Positions 11,009 to 21,590 of a DNA stretch of 64,000 nt are shown here, piece by piece. The DNA is from Ligustrum vulgare (lineage: Eukaryota; Streptophyta; Magnoliopsida; Lamiales; Oleaceae), in contig OY743172.1 in the NCBI GenBank assembly GCA_963555705.1, positions 17,669,446 to 17,733,445 on the forward strand, written 5' to 3'. How positions within the stretch are numbered: the first letter of the stretch is position 1; each line of letters opens with the position of its first letter. Below the pieces are notes generated by a model. It made no database searches and had not been told where the DNA came from. It saw nothing but the letters and a program-made list of their open reading frames with translations. The position numbers were made by a program, and so were the translations under genes.

Positions 11009-11854
11009 CAGGGGAGGGCGTCGAGTGGTTCGGTTCGGGTATCTCAAAAATCGGAACCGAACCATACTTTTTCGGTTCTTGTAAAATGGAACCATTCGGT
11101 TTCATTGAATCGCCAGAACCAAATCATTCAGTTTTGGTTCGATTTCGGTCTAATTCGTATCTACAATAATAATTATTTTTCGAGAGTCTTATAGAGGAGC
11201 ATCAAGCCTCGAGAAGTGAGCCAATAAACTGAAATAAACTTCTACTGAATATAACAAAATCAAGGATTCCTTTCACCCCAAAGAAAGTATAGGATTTTCT
11301 ATGCAACGAAAGATATTCATAAACGAAAATAGGAAACGAATGACCTAGAAGGTTTTTCGAGTATGACAATATTGTAAATTTGTGGGATAAATCATGAGTT
11401 TATGCATTATTATTAATTATTTTATATTTGTATTTAAATATTTAATTAACTCCATCGTGGTCATTTACAACTTCGCTTATTAATAAGTTAGTCTCATTCG
11501 ATTTTCATTTACTAAGAATTACAGTCCAAGTGTGAAGTTAAATGTTATAATGAGATAGAGACGTAACAAATTTCATAAAAGAAATTAATCATTTTCACTT
11601 TACCTAAAAAAATTACAATTTTTTTTGATTTTTAATTTTAGGACAACCAATTAAAACGATAAAAAAAATAAATAAGAATCAAATATCGGTTCTAACTTCG
11701 ATTTTTCGGTTCTAAAGGCGGAACCGAGAATCGAACCGAAAATCAATCGGTTCTCAGTTCCAAAACCAATTTTCTACTTTATTTTTTTAAAACCATACTG
11801 TTCCGGTTCAGTTCGGTTCGGTTATATCGATTCCGATTTTTTTGCCCACCCCTA
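11009..11854. mobile_element. Non-autonomous hAT element, 846 bp
   Basis: The ends are CAGGGGAGGGC and GCCCACCCCTA (inverted, two mismatches), with a perfect 8-bp target duplication TTTTATAG at 11001-11008 and 11855-11862. This is the hAT signature. Sub-terminal regions are full of self-complementary GGTTCGGTTC / GAACCGAAC motifs on both sides, so the ends can pair over about 100 nt. The centre is AT-rich without a transposase ORF. A related end enters the window at 63840. Confidence 0.85.
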
Positions 11855-12173
11855 TTTTATAGTAGTAACTTCATCCCTAATCTTAAAGAATGTGATAACT
11901 ACCAAAAATAATAAATAATTACACCCTCTCTCATATCCCCGCGTATTTTCTAAAAAAATGAAATTTGAATTGTTGTAATATTACAAAAATGAATTTATTA
12001 TACGTAAATTTCAAAATAAGTATATTCCCTTATTTTTCCCATCATTTCTTTTTTAAAGTGAAGGAACAAGCTGGATTATTCCAGTATTTACTGCAAATAA
12101 AGGCCCCACTGTCTTGCGTAAGCAAATAACCTCTATTTTAAACGCCTCTTAACATAAATAAAACCCTCCCATT

Positions 12174-12180
12174 TATATAA
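12174..12180 (+). promoter_or_regulatory. TATA box of the OEP7-like gene
   Basis: TATATAA lies 107 bp upstream of the ATG at 12287 and is followed by a CA-rich leader (CTCAAACACTCAATCAC), a normal plant promoter layout. Confidence 0.6.
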
Positions 12181-12286
12181 ACCCTCAAACACTCAATCAC
12201 ATTTCACTATAAATTCGGTAAAATAATTACAGAAAGAAAAATCCTATAATACAAGAGAAGAAGGAGAATAAGAACAAGAAGAAACT

Positions 12287-12505
12287 ATGGCGAAGTCGAA
12301 TTCCTTGAAATCTGCTGCGATCGTGTTCGGAGGCTTGGCTTTCGGATGGCTAGCCATAGAGATGGCTTTGAAGCCGTGGCTTGACAAGGTCCGAGGCGTG
12401 ATCAACAACTCTGATCCAACTCGCGATCCAGATGATTCGGCCGACAAGTTTCCGCCCGAAGTCAGTGACTCCGATGATGAGCGAAATGGTTCAAACGAGG
12501 CTTGA
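12287..12505 (+). CDS. OEP7: Outer envelope protein 7 (OEP7)-like, chloroplast outer membrane
   Basis: A single-exon 72-aa ORF. It has a short polar N-terminus ([10 protein letters not shown]) and one hydrophobic segment at about residues 9-27 ([19 protein letters not shown]). This is followed at once by positive charge and the block [22 protein letters not shown], then an acidic, Ser/Asp-rich tail. This matches Arabidopsis OEP7 and spinach OEP7/E6.7 (FGWLAIE.A.KP.LDK, SDPTKDPDD), which are signal-anchored in the plastid outer envelope without a cleaved transit peptide. The hydrophobic stretch plus flanking positive residues is the known targeting signal. The molecular role of the family is unknown. 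The ATG follows an A-rich leader and is the first ATG after the TATA box at 12174. Confidence 0.85.
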   Translation: MAKSNSLKSAAIVFGGLAFGWLAIEMALKPWLDKVRGVINNSDPTRDPDDSADKFPPEVSDSDDERNGSNEA

Positions 12506-12715
12506 TGTAGCACGTAATATTTTTTACCTTTAATTAGTATAAACAATTTCAAGTCAATTATGCTCCTTAAACTTTTAAGAGGATTTATGAAAATTAAATT
12601 TTATGGCTGATCCCAATTAATTACTGCTTGTAAGGGATCATTTGATATCAGAAAATGCTCCTGTTTCCAGCTAAACTAATTATTGCATTGACTGAATATC
12701 TATATATATATTTTT

Positions 12716-13022
12716 TTGATGGAAATGGGCAAATGCATTCAATCAAGAAAACAGAGTTCATTCCCCAAATGTATGAAACGGGGGAAATGAACCGAGGAAT
12801 ACAAACATGGGCTGAAGTTTCCTTCCCGTCGCACCTCGAGCATTCCAGATGGGAAGGAATGTGTCTAAATCTGAGATTGACCTCTGTCGGGATGGCTCGA
12901 TTAAGAATACGCCAAGCCAGATGTTTTGCTCTTGGTAAATTGTCTAGTTTCCATAATTTTTCCCACCAAGAACCCGAGCCAAGACCACTGCTATCATCCA
13001 ACTGCAAGCTCTCGTTCATCAT
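12716..13022 (-). pseudogene. LINE zf-RVT (zinc-binding in RT) remnant
   Basis: The minus strand reads WWEKLWKLDNLPRAKHLAWR, then LNRAIPTEVNLRFR and ECSRCDGKETSAH. This fits the plant LINE pattern W..LW.L..P.K...F.WR...LPT...L and C..C...E...H. After ETSAH the frame goes straight into the 3' UTR-like end, so the RNase H region seen in many plant LINEs is deleted or was never present. Confidence 0.7.
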
Positions 13023-13319
13023 GAGGTTGTAGCTCCCTTTGACTGAGTAACGGCCATCCTTGGAATAATTTCAAATAATTCTGTCCTGTTCATTAGTACC
13101 ACCTGGGGGAGTGCAAGAATTCGCTTGGAGTCAATAGGCCAAAAGGAATTTTCAATGAGTTTAGTGTTCCAACCGTCGCTAGCCGTTTTGAGATCCGCTA
13201 CCGTCTCAAGCCCATGAACCCGAAGAGTGAGTATTCTCATAGCCATTCCATCTGCTCACCATGCATCATCGAAAATTCTCACATTTTTACCTTCACCAAT
13301 CCTCCAACGACTACCTCTC

Positions 13320-14820
13320 TCAATAACCTCCCGCCCCTACATCAAACTGGACCAAATATATGAGAGCTTCCATGTTTAATTCCCACCTCAAGAATGCTGC
13401 AGTTCGAGAAGTATTTATTCTTGAGAACTCGGCTAACAAGTGAATCAGGATATTGTAGAATGCACAAGACTTGGTTTGCCAACAAACATTTATTGAACAT
13501 AGGGATATCTCGAAACCCCATCCCTCGATTCTTTTTGTTAAAACACATGGTTTTCTGGTTGATCCATTAGAGCTTCTTTGCCTACGGGTTGGCCCCCCAC
13601 CAAAATTTAGAGAAAACTCCCTGCAAAGACTAAGTGGAATCTTAAAGACACTCATAATGTAGGTAGGAATGGCTTGAAGGACCTCTTTGATCATGATTTC
13701 TCTTCCTACATTTGAGAAGAGGTTATTACGCTTTCAACATTGCACATTTTTCCAAACTTTATCCTTAATGGCCCCAACAGTTTTCTTCTTGTTTCTTCCC
13801 ACCAAGGAGGGGAGACCGAGATATATGTCATGCTGCATAAGAGATGGGAGGCCAAGAGAAGCTCCAATAGAATTTCGCCGATCCGAAAGCACGTTTGGGC
13901 TAAAATAGATACTAGTTATCAGCATGTTCACCCGTTGACCAGAAGCAGCTCCATACTGTTTGATAAGGTCCAAAATAAACTTTGAATCCTCAATCTCAGC
14001 TCTAGAAAAAAGTATGGAGTCTTCTGCAAAAAAGAGATGACTAACTTGCGGACCTTCGCATTTGCACCTCATCCCCAAAAGATCACCTCTGGAAATCGCG
14101 GCTTGTAAACTCGAAGAGAAAGCTTCTGCGCACGTTATAAGAAGGTATGGCGAAATGAGGCATCCTTGCCTGAGTCCACGAGAAGGGGTAACCTTACTTC
14201 GGATTTGGCCATTGATGTTAAAAGCGATTTTAGAGGTCGAGATGCAGTCCATAATGCGAGTGATCCAAAATGCAGGGAATCCCATCCCATTTTAGTCATG
14301 ACTGCCTTTATGAAGCTCCATTCGATTCAGTCATACCCTTTACTCATGTCAAGCTTAAGGGCCATGAAACCTTTGTTTCTGTTATTCCATTTACTCATCG
14401 AGCGTAGCATTTCAAATGCGACGATAGCATTATCCGTGATGAGTCTATCTGAAACAAAGGCACTCTGGGTATCAGAAATTAAACAAGGTAAAACATTTTT
14501 CATTCTACAGGCAAGACACTTAGAAATAATTTTATAAATAACACTTCATAATGAAATAGGGCAGAACTTAGATATATTCTCCGAAGCTGATTTCTTTGGG
14601 ATCAAAACCACAATCGTCTGGGTTATTGATTGGACATAGTGGCCTTCGTTGAGGACTTTCAGACAGGCGGTGGAGATTATGTTTAAGGGTATCTCAGTTA
14701 TTCTGAAAGAAAAGGGCCTGGAAGCCATCAATCTGGGGCGCTTTGTGGGCCCCAATGCTAAACAACGCTTCCTTAATGTCATCCGGGGTGAATGGCTCAA
14801 GCAAAGCTCGGACTTCATTG
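13320..14820 (-). pseudogene. LINE reverse transcriptase remnant
   Basis: The longest piece (13734-14285) reads MGFPAFWITRIMDCISTSK..., TPSRGLRQGCLISPYL (RT motif for template binding) and LFFAEDSILFSR. LINE RTs have FADD at the last position; here it is FAED, so the first catalytic aspartate is glutamate. The upstream part (14546-14818) carries TITQTIVVLIPKK.., and the downstream part (13320-13694) has MIKEVLQAIPTYIMSVFKIP, the usual post-RT block. Several stops and frameshifts separate them. Confidence 0.85.
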
Positions 14821-15174
14821 GTGGAGAGGCGTCTGTGGATGTGCTAAATCCCAGTCTCTAGAACATCTTCTGTAGGATTAGAGCTTGTGAAAAGATCAGA
14901 GAAAAATCCCTCGATGTGGTCCACAATTAGTTCCTCATCCTCCATCCAAGTCTCATACTCTCTTCTTAATCTGTTAATGTAGTTCTTCCTTCTTCTCTAA
15001 GCCTCCATTCTGTGAAAAAATTTAGTATTGCAGTCCCCCCTCTTAGTAAGTCCACTCATGCCCTTTGTCTCCAACAGTCTTCTTCTCTTCTGTTAGTGGA
15101 AGCAATCTTCTCATCTAATTCCTTGACCTCAGCCATAACGTGGCCTGGATTGTCAGAACTAAGGTCTTTTTTCT

Positions 15175-15900
15175 TCAAACATTCAGCAAGGATTTTTTCC
15201 TACTCCCCAATTCAAATCTGTTCCAGTTGGCCAATTCTTCGAGACGCCCTCCTAAAATCCTCTTGATATTCTTAAAAGGGTCTACTTCCTCTCCGCTTCC
15301 AAAAGTCCCACAGAGTGAATTCTCAACCACATTTTGGTATTTCACTTCATTAATCCAAAAAGGTTCGAATCTTCTTTGTTTTGGTCGTGTCTCATGCTCC
15401 ATCCCAAAGAGCTTACAGGTCAGTTCAATGAGGATTGGTCTATGGTCTGATTTCAAGAACGGCAGATTAGTCACCTCTGTCCAAGGGTAGAGATCCAACC
15501 ATGACGAGTTGCAAACAGCCCTATCCAAACGCGCCTAGATGTGTGCATCACCGGCCCTGTCGTTGTTCCATGTCATTTTCGGTCCTATGAAGCCCACATC
15601 CAACAACTCGCAATCAACAAGTAAGCTTCTGAAATGTTCGCAAAGCTGGCCTGGTCTTCAATTGCTCCTCAACCTCTCATCAAGGCTAGTTGTTTCATTA
15701 AAATCTCCAGCACAGATCCAAGGAAGATCAAACATCCCTTTTAGCCTCCTCAGTAATTCCCATGATTGCTCCCTGTTATTGGAGACGGGGTCTTCGTAAA
15801 AGCCAGTGAAACGCAAAGGAAGAACCCCATCTAAGCTAATAATTGCATCAATATGGCCTTTAGAGAATGACTTAATCCGCACATCCTAGTCATTCCATAA
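15175..15900 (-). pseudogene. LINE AP-endonuclease domain remnant
   Basis: Minus-strand translations give LPLRFTGFYEDPVSNNREQS, then WICAGDFNETTSLDE (the GDFNE catalytic motif), then LDRAVCNSSWLDLYP and SDHRPILIEL (the C-terminal SDH motif). These are the conserved blocks of the plant L1 apurinic endonuclease that nicks the target for reverse transcription. The pieces are split over frames and stops (one TAG sits just before ARLDRAVC), so no active enzyme is encoded. Confidence 0.8.
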
Positions 15901-16299
15901 CAACATAAGGCCCTCACTTCTACCTCTACTATTGACAACAAAGTTTGTTTTGAATCCCAATGAATGCCTCACTCTAACTGCTTTTTCACCAGACAATCTC
16001 GTTTCAGACAGGAAAAATAGAGACCGGGGGACCATACTTGCACAATCCACCTCCACTACATCTCCTATTAAACACCCAATTTCTCAAAGGGCACGATTTG
16101 TGTGGCACACCAAAGGCACATTCAGAAGGTGAATCCAAAATGCCGTGATATGAAAATCCATTGTTGGAATATCACCAGTTTCATCAGGTGTCTTAAGAAT
16201 AAGGAGTTGATTATTAAATTACCAAGGTCCACCCGTAAGGACCCTTTGCCTATCAGTAACAGATTCAAAATGAAATAGAAATGCATTACGATTCCCTTT

Positions 16300-16809
16300 T
16301 GTTAGGAAAGACGTGGATCACGTTGGTCAACAAGTATAGTGGAATTGAGAAAATGCGGTTAAAATGGAACACAAGTATTTACGTGGTTCACCAATAATGG
16401 CTACGTCCACGGGCAAGTATAGGAGGATTTCACTATAGTAGGAGAATTACAACAACCTTCTCTCTAAATATAAGGAGATAACAATATTTAACCTCTCTTA
16501 TAATAGGAGAAAACAAAGTAGGAAAATACTTAGGAGAAAACAATTTATTTCTCTCTAATATTTCTCTCTTCTAACAAATTTCTCTCTACTACTTTCACTC
16601 TCTATTTTCCTCTCTCTACTTGGTGCATTTTTCATTGAGGTTTTTCCCTCTATTTATAGGGAAAGTTTGGACAAAAAATCAACAATGGATGGAAGAAAAA
16701 TAGGTGTGAACATAGACTAGATTGTAGGCTAAATTTGTGGGCTATTGGTGGCTTACCAAATTCAACAAAGTTGGCTCACCAAATTCAACAAATGGCTTTA
16801 TTTTCCACA
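16300..16809 (-). repeat. Copia 3' LTR
   Basis: On the minus strand it starts TGTGGAAAA and ends CTAACA. A TATA box (CTATAAATAGAGGG, minus strand) lies around 16650-16665. It differs from the 5' LTR only near 16306, 16311, 16632 and 16645. Confidence 0.95.
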
Positions 16810-16877
16810 TTTCTCCCACTTAAAGTCACTTTTGTTTCAACCTGCCATCCTTCCCACACTTGCCATTCTCATGCTGC

Positions 16878-19800
16878 TTATGCTTCTGCTAGGCCGATAG
16901 AGGATCGGCTCCATGTGAACTTATCAGTGTTGATCGACTTTGTGAACATATCCGCTAGGTTGTCCTCCGTATGGATCTTCTGGATATCCACACTTCCTTC
17001 TTCCACCTTCTCTCGTACAAAGTGATATTGTACTCTAATATGTTTCGTCCTTGGATGAAATGCTGGATTCTTTGCTAAGTGCAAAGCACTCTGACTATCA
17101 CAAAATAGAGAAATCTTCTCTTGTTTGTGTCCGAGTTCTTCCATTAACATTTGCAACCATATTGCCTCTTTGCTAGCTTGTGTAGCCGCCACATATTCTG
17201 CTTCCGTCGTAGAAGTAGCCACGATAGACTGCAGTTTTGAACCCCAGCTTACAGCTCCTCCAGCAAGAGTAAACACATATCCAGTGGTGGACTTGCTTTT
17301 ATCAGGATCACCTGCATAATCTGAATCTACATAGCCTCTAACATTAAATTCTGATCCTCCATAGCATAATGCAACATTTGAGGTACCCTTGACATATCTT
17401 AGGATCCTCTTCACCATATTTCAATGCTCTCTACCAGGATTTGCCATATATCGACTGACCGCTCCCACTGCTTGTGCAATGTCTGGTCTTGTATAGATCA
17501 TAGCAAACATTAGGCTACCCACTGCTGATGCATACGGTACTCGAGACATCTCCATCCTCTCTGCTTCACTGCTAGGACTCATACTTGAGGATAACTTGAA
17601 ATTAATAAGAAGAGGGGTAGAAATTGGCTTACAATCTTGCATATTGAAGCGTCGCAAGATTTTCTTCAAGTAGTTCTTCTGACTAAGCCAAATCTTCCTA
17701 TTATTTCTGTCTCGGTGAATTTGCATCCCTAGAATCTTGTTTGCGGTTCCCAAGTCCTTCATTTCAAACTCCCTAGCCAACTGTGCCTTCAAATCTTTAA
17801 GACAATCTTTGTTGGGGCCTGCTACCAACATGTCGTCAACATACAACAGAAAGATAATGAAATTACCATCACCAAATCTCTTGCAATAAGCACAAGGATC
17901 TGCACTAAGTCTGTTGTATCCAAGGCTCATAATGAAGGAATCAAATCTCTTATACCAACACCTCGGCGCCTATTTGAGACCGTATAGAGATTTGTTCAAC
18001 CTGCAAACCAAGTTCTCTTTTCCTTTTTCTTTAAAACCTTCTGGTTGGAGCATATAAATTTCTTCTTCAAGCTCACCATGAAGAAATGCAGTTTTCACAT
18101 CTAACTGCTCCAGGTGCAAGTCTAATGTAGCACACATCGCCAATAATACTCGAACTGTCGTGAGTCGAACAACAGGAGAGAATATTTCGTTGAAGTCAAT
18201 GCCTTCTTTCTGAGCATATCCCTTTACCACCAGTCTAGCACGATACCGCTCCACGTGGTCATTTCCATTACGTTTGATCTTGTAGACCCATTTATTTCCA
18301 ATGGCTTTCCTTCCTTGTGGTAGCGAAACAAGATCCCATGTCTTGTTTTTATGAAGAGCCTCAATTTCTTCCTGCATAGCTTCCATCCACTGCGAAACTT
18401 CTTGGCTATTTAAAGCCTCATGGAAAGTTGATGGCTCTCCATCCTCCGTCAGTAGACAGTATGCAACATTGCTCTCCATAATGTACTCAGAGTGCCAAGC
18501 TGGTTCTTTCCTCTCCCGAGTTGATCGTCTGATTTCAGGAACTGTAAACTCAGCTTGTTCTCCTTCTTCATGCTCTGGTACTGCTTCAGAAGAATCCCAG
18601 ACTTCTTGTTCTTCTCTATTTTCAACTTCAACTTCAACCGTAGTAGTTTCTGGCTCTTTGAAAGTGCTATCATTTTCTTGTACCTTGCCTTCCGTGAATA
18701 TCACGTCTCTGCTGATTATCACCTTGTGGGCAGTGGGATCCCACAGGCGGTACCCCTTGATTCCATCAGCATACCCCAAGAAAATGCATTTTCTGGATTT
18801 TGAATCCAGCTTTGATGTTTCCCGGGCATTGTACATAACGTACACAGGACTTCCAAAGACATATAAGTGAGAATAATCAACTGGCTTCCCTGTCCACATC
18901 TCCATCGGCGTCTTCAGATCAATCGCGGTTGATGGTGACCGGTTGATCACATAACAGGCGGTTTTGACTGCTTCAGCCCAAAATGATTTAGCTAACCCCG
19001 CAGTTCTCAACATTGCTCTCGTTCTTTCTAACAATGTTCTGTTCATCCGCTCTGCCACTCCATTTTGTTGTGGAGTATATGCCGTCGTGAAATGTCTTTT
19101 AATACCTTCTTGTTGACAAAAAATATTAAATTCATTACCAGTATATTCTCCTCCATTGTCCGTCCTCAAACACTTGATCTTCTTCTCAGATTCAAGTTCT
19201 ACCCGCGCTTTGTAGATTTTGAAGACTTCGAACACATCAGCCTTCTTGATTGGATACACCCAACATCTCCTGGAGTAATCATCAATAAAAGATACAAAAT
19301 ATTTTGCACCTCCTAGGGACATAACCGGTGCTTGCCAAACATCAGAATGAACCAATTCCAAGATAGCTTTACTTCTAGTAGTAGAAGTGCTAAACTTCAA
19401 TCTGTGCTGCTTACTAGTGACACAATGCTCACAAAAGGGTAATGATACCTTTTTGAGCCCTGGAAGAAGATCTTGTTCAGAGAGAATTTTCAAACCACGT
19501 TCAGACATGTGGCTAAGTTTGCGGTGCCACATCATTGTTAATTCTTCTTCTGAACCTGCCGAGATGTGTTCATATTGATGGAACCATTCTCTCCTTGGTG
19601 TCATGTGCCATGTCGCTCCTGAATCGATGAGCCAGACATCGGTGAAATGCTTTCTGCCTTCAACAACAGTCGTTGCCTCGCTGTATAAAATTTCGCCATC
19701 ATATGAGGTGCTTGCTACACAACCCTGAGCTTTTGGTATCTCATGTGCCTTCCCTTTGGCTTCTTCATTCCTCTTAAGACTCCAACAATCCCTTTTTAAG

Positions 19801-20511
19801 TGCCCTTTCTTGCCACAGTAATGACACTTGGCATTCTTCTTACTTCTGGATTTAGATCTACCTTGGGTATGACTCCCACTGGGGCCACGTTCCGTTGATC
19901 TCCCTCTCATCATCGTCAAAGCTTCCGCCTGCTGTGAACTAGATAGTCTGTCCTTCTTATTCTTGCGCCGACTTTCCTCTTCAAGAACCGCAGCTGCAAT
20001 ATCATCGAAGACTAGATCTTCTATGTTGTTAGTTAAGTTGATGATGAGTTGATCATACGAATCTGGTAGACTTTGAAGTAGAATTTCAGCACGTTCGCCT
20101 GCCTCTATTTTATGGCCCATTGATGTGAGCTGTGAAAATAGAGTGTTGAGGGTGTTGATGTGGTCTGTCACTGTAGTTGACTCCATCATCCGAAGGGTGT
20201 AAAGCCGTCTCTTTAAGAAAATTTTGTTGTGCAATGATTTGGCCTCGTATAGCTTCGTTAGGGTGTCCCATATTTCAATTTACTGTTTTCTTTTCCGCCA
20301 CACTTGACAATACTCCATCAGCAAGTGCTAAGTGCAGATTAGCAATTGCATTGCTATCCATCTCGTTCCACTTGTCATCGTCAGTGATATCCGCGAGTCT
20401 CTCTCCAATTGCCGCCAAACAGTTATCTTTTCTCAAAACTGCTTTTATTCTCATTTTCCATAACGAGAAATTGTTCCCATTGAACTTTTCAACCTCATAC
20501 TTTGCTGCCAT
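16878..20511 (-). pseudogene. Copia gag-pol polyprotein, broken
   Basis: The minus strand begins MAAKYEVEKFNG (20511). A frameshift near 20277 separates the gag N-terminus from a 754-codon frame (20234-17970). That frame holds the gag zinc knuckle CHYCGKKGHLKRDC, protease DSGATWHMT, integrase HHCC (WHRKLSHM...FCEHC) with its core, and RT as far as SLYGLK. A TAG then ends it, in place of the usual Gln. The next piece has the RT active site YVDD (LLYVDDMLVAG, within 17421-17930). A TGA replaces a Trp before the RNase H part (VKRILRYVKGTSN, then YVDSDYAGDPD, 16878-17417). Between protease and integrase, HQYEHISA joins directly to GSEEELTMMWHRKL. Related elements have roughly 100 residues there, so part of the protease and linker is missing. 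Confidence 0.92.
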
Positions 20512-20655
20512 TTTTGTTCACAACTTGGTAATAATACCGAGTGATAGTGAACACCAACCCTACGCAAAACAATCTCAAGAAATCTTTTCTGATGTGGAAG
20601 ATCAGACAAAGCTGCAACCACAGAGCATACTAAGAATTTCAAAAGATGTAACCAG

Positions 20656-20667
20656 GCTCTGATACCA
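20656..20667 (-). promoter_or_regulatory. Copia primer-binding site (tRNA-iMet)
   Basis: TGGTATCAGAGC on the minus strand, two bases inside the 5' LTR. This is complementary to the 3' end of plant initiator tRNA-Met and is where minus-strand DNA synthesis starts. Confidence 0.9.
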
Positions 20668-20669
20668 CT

Positions 20670-21179
20670 TGTTAGTAAAGGCGTGGATCACGTTGGTCAA
20701 CAAGTATAGTGGAATTGAGAAAATGCGGTTAAAATGGAACACAAGTATTTACGTGGTTCACCAATAATGGCTACGTCCACGGGCAAGTATAGGAGGATTT
20801 CACTATAGTAGGAGAATTACAACAACCTTCTCTCTAAATATAAGGAGATAACAATATTTAACCTCTCTTATAATAGGAGAAAACAAAGTAGGAAAATACT
20901 TAGGAGAAAACAATTTATTTCTCTCTAATATTTCTCTCTTCTAACAAATTTCTCTCTACTACTTTCACTCTCTATTTTCCTCTCTCTACTTGGTGCATTT
21001 TCCATTGAGGTTTTGCCCTCTATTTATAGGGAAAGTTTGGACAAAAAATCAACAATGGATGGAAGAAAAATAGGTGTGAACATAGACTAGATTGTAGGCT
21101 AAATTTGTGGGCTATTGGTGGCTTACCAAATTCAACAAAGTTGGCTCACCAAATTCAACAAATGGCTTTATTTTCCACA
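20670..21179 (-). repeat. Copia 5' LTR
   Basis: It is the same length as the 3' LTR (510 bp), with four differences by eye. It abuts the primer-binding site on one side and the CCTTT target duplication (21180-21184) on the other. Confidence 0.95.
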
Positions 21180-21590
21180 CCTTTGACCTCTGCTCAGAAG
21201 CCTCTCACTAGCTGCCAAACCAGGCGAAAGACTCTTTCCACAACATCCCTATTAGCAACTTTGGAGCCTAGAATCTTACCTACCAGACATGATTTTAGGT
21301 TGGACAAACCATCGCTACATACATCTGCACCAATTGACACCCTTGAGTAGTTAGTATCCTCGAGTTTAAGTTGCTCGCACAGGTTCCTTATTTCATCCAG
21401 ATCCATCCCAAGAGTTGAAGACGATAAATAGAGTAGAAACCCCTAGAATTCGGAGAGAAAGAAGCCAGAGGCCAGGAGAGATTCCTGGCGATAAAAGCCA
21501 CCTGCTGTGGGAGAAAGCCGTAGGTCGCGTTGAGGATGTGAGCTGGGGGGAATTGCACAGACTGAATATGTTGATTTGATTTGAATATAT
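21180..21590 (-). mobile_element. L1-type LINE, 5' portion (5' UTR and ORF start)
   Basis: This is the rest of the LINE split by the Copia element. The minus strand has a leader (21590-21407) and then an ATG at 21406 with MDLDEIRNLCEQLKLEDTNY. When the Copia element and one copy of CCTTT are removed, the frame runs on across the junction into GNRNAFLFHFESVTDRQRVL at 16299 and below, a DUF4283-type start. One TGA lies just before the junction. The element's 5' end sits in an AT dinucleotide run shared with the Helitron boundary, so its target duplication cannot be defined. Confidence 0.85.

Larger units (their letters stand above)
12711..16299 (-). mobile_element. L1-type LINE, 3' portion (EN, RT, zf-RVT, 3' tail)
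   Basis: Minus-strand pieces appear in LINE order from right to left: DUF4283-like N-domain (near 16090-16299), AP endonuclease (about 15180-15900), reverse transcriptase (about 13320-14820), zf-RVT motif (about 12840-13020). The 3' UTR-like end runs TTGAATGCATTTGCCC into TTTCCATCAAAAAAA (12710-12740), a typical plant LINE 3' end with a poly(A) tail. No RNase H domain follows zf-RVT; the frame passes directly to the 3' end. There are many stops and frameshifts, so it is dead. The 5' end is on the other side of the Copia element (21180-21590). Confidence 0.85.
16300..21179 (-). mobile_element. Ty1/Copia LTR retrotransposon, 4.88 kb, inserted in the LINE
   Basis: Two 510-bp LTRs (16300-16809, 20670-21179) differ at four positions by my hand comparison. 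A perfect 5-bp target duplication CCTTT lies at 16295-16299 and 21180-21184. A primer site complementary to initiator tRNA-Met sits next to the 5' LTR, and a polypurine tract (GTGGGAGAAA on the minus strand) next to the 3' LTR. Internal order is gag, zinc knuckle, protease, integrase, RT, RNase H, which is Copia. The near-identical LTRs point to a recent insertion, but gag-pol carries one frameshift, two nonsense codons and an in-frame deletion. Confidence 0.95.
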
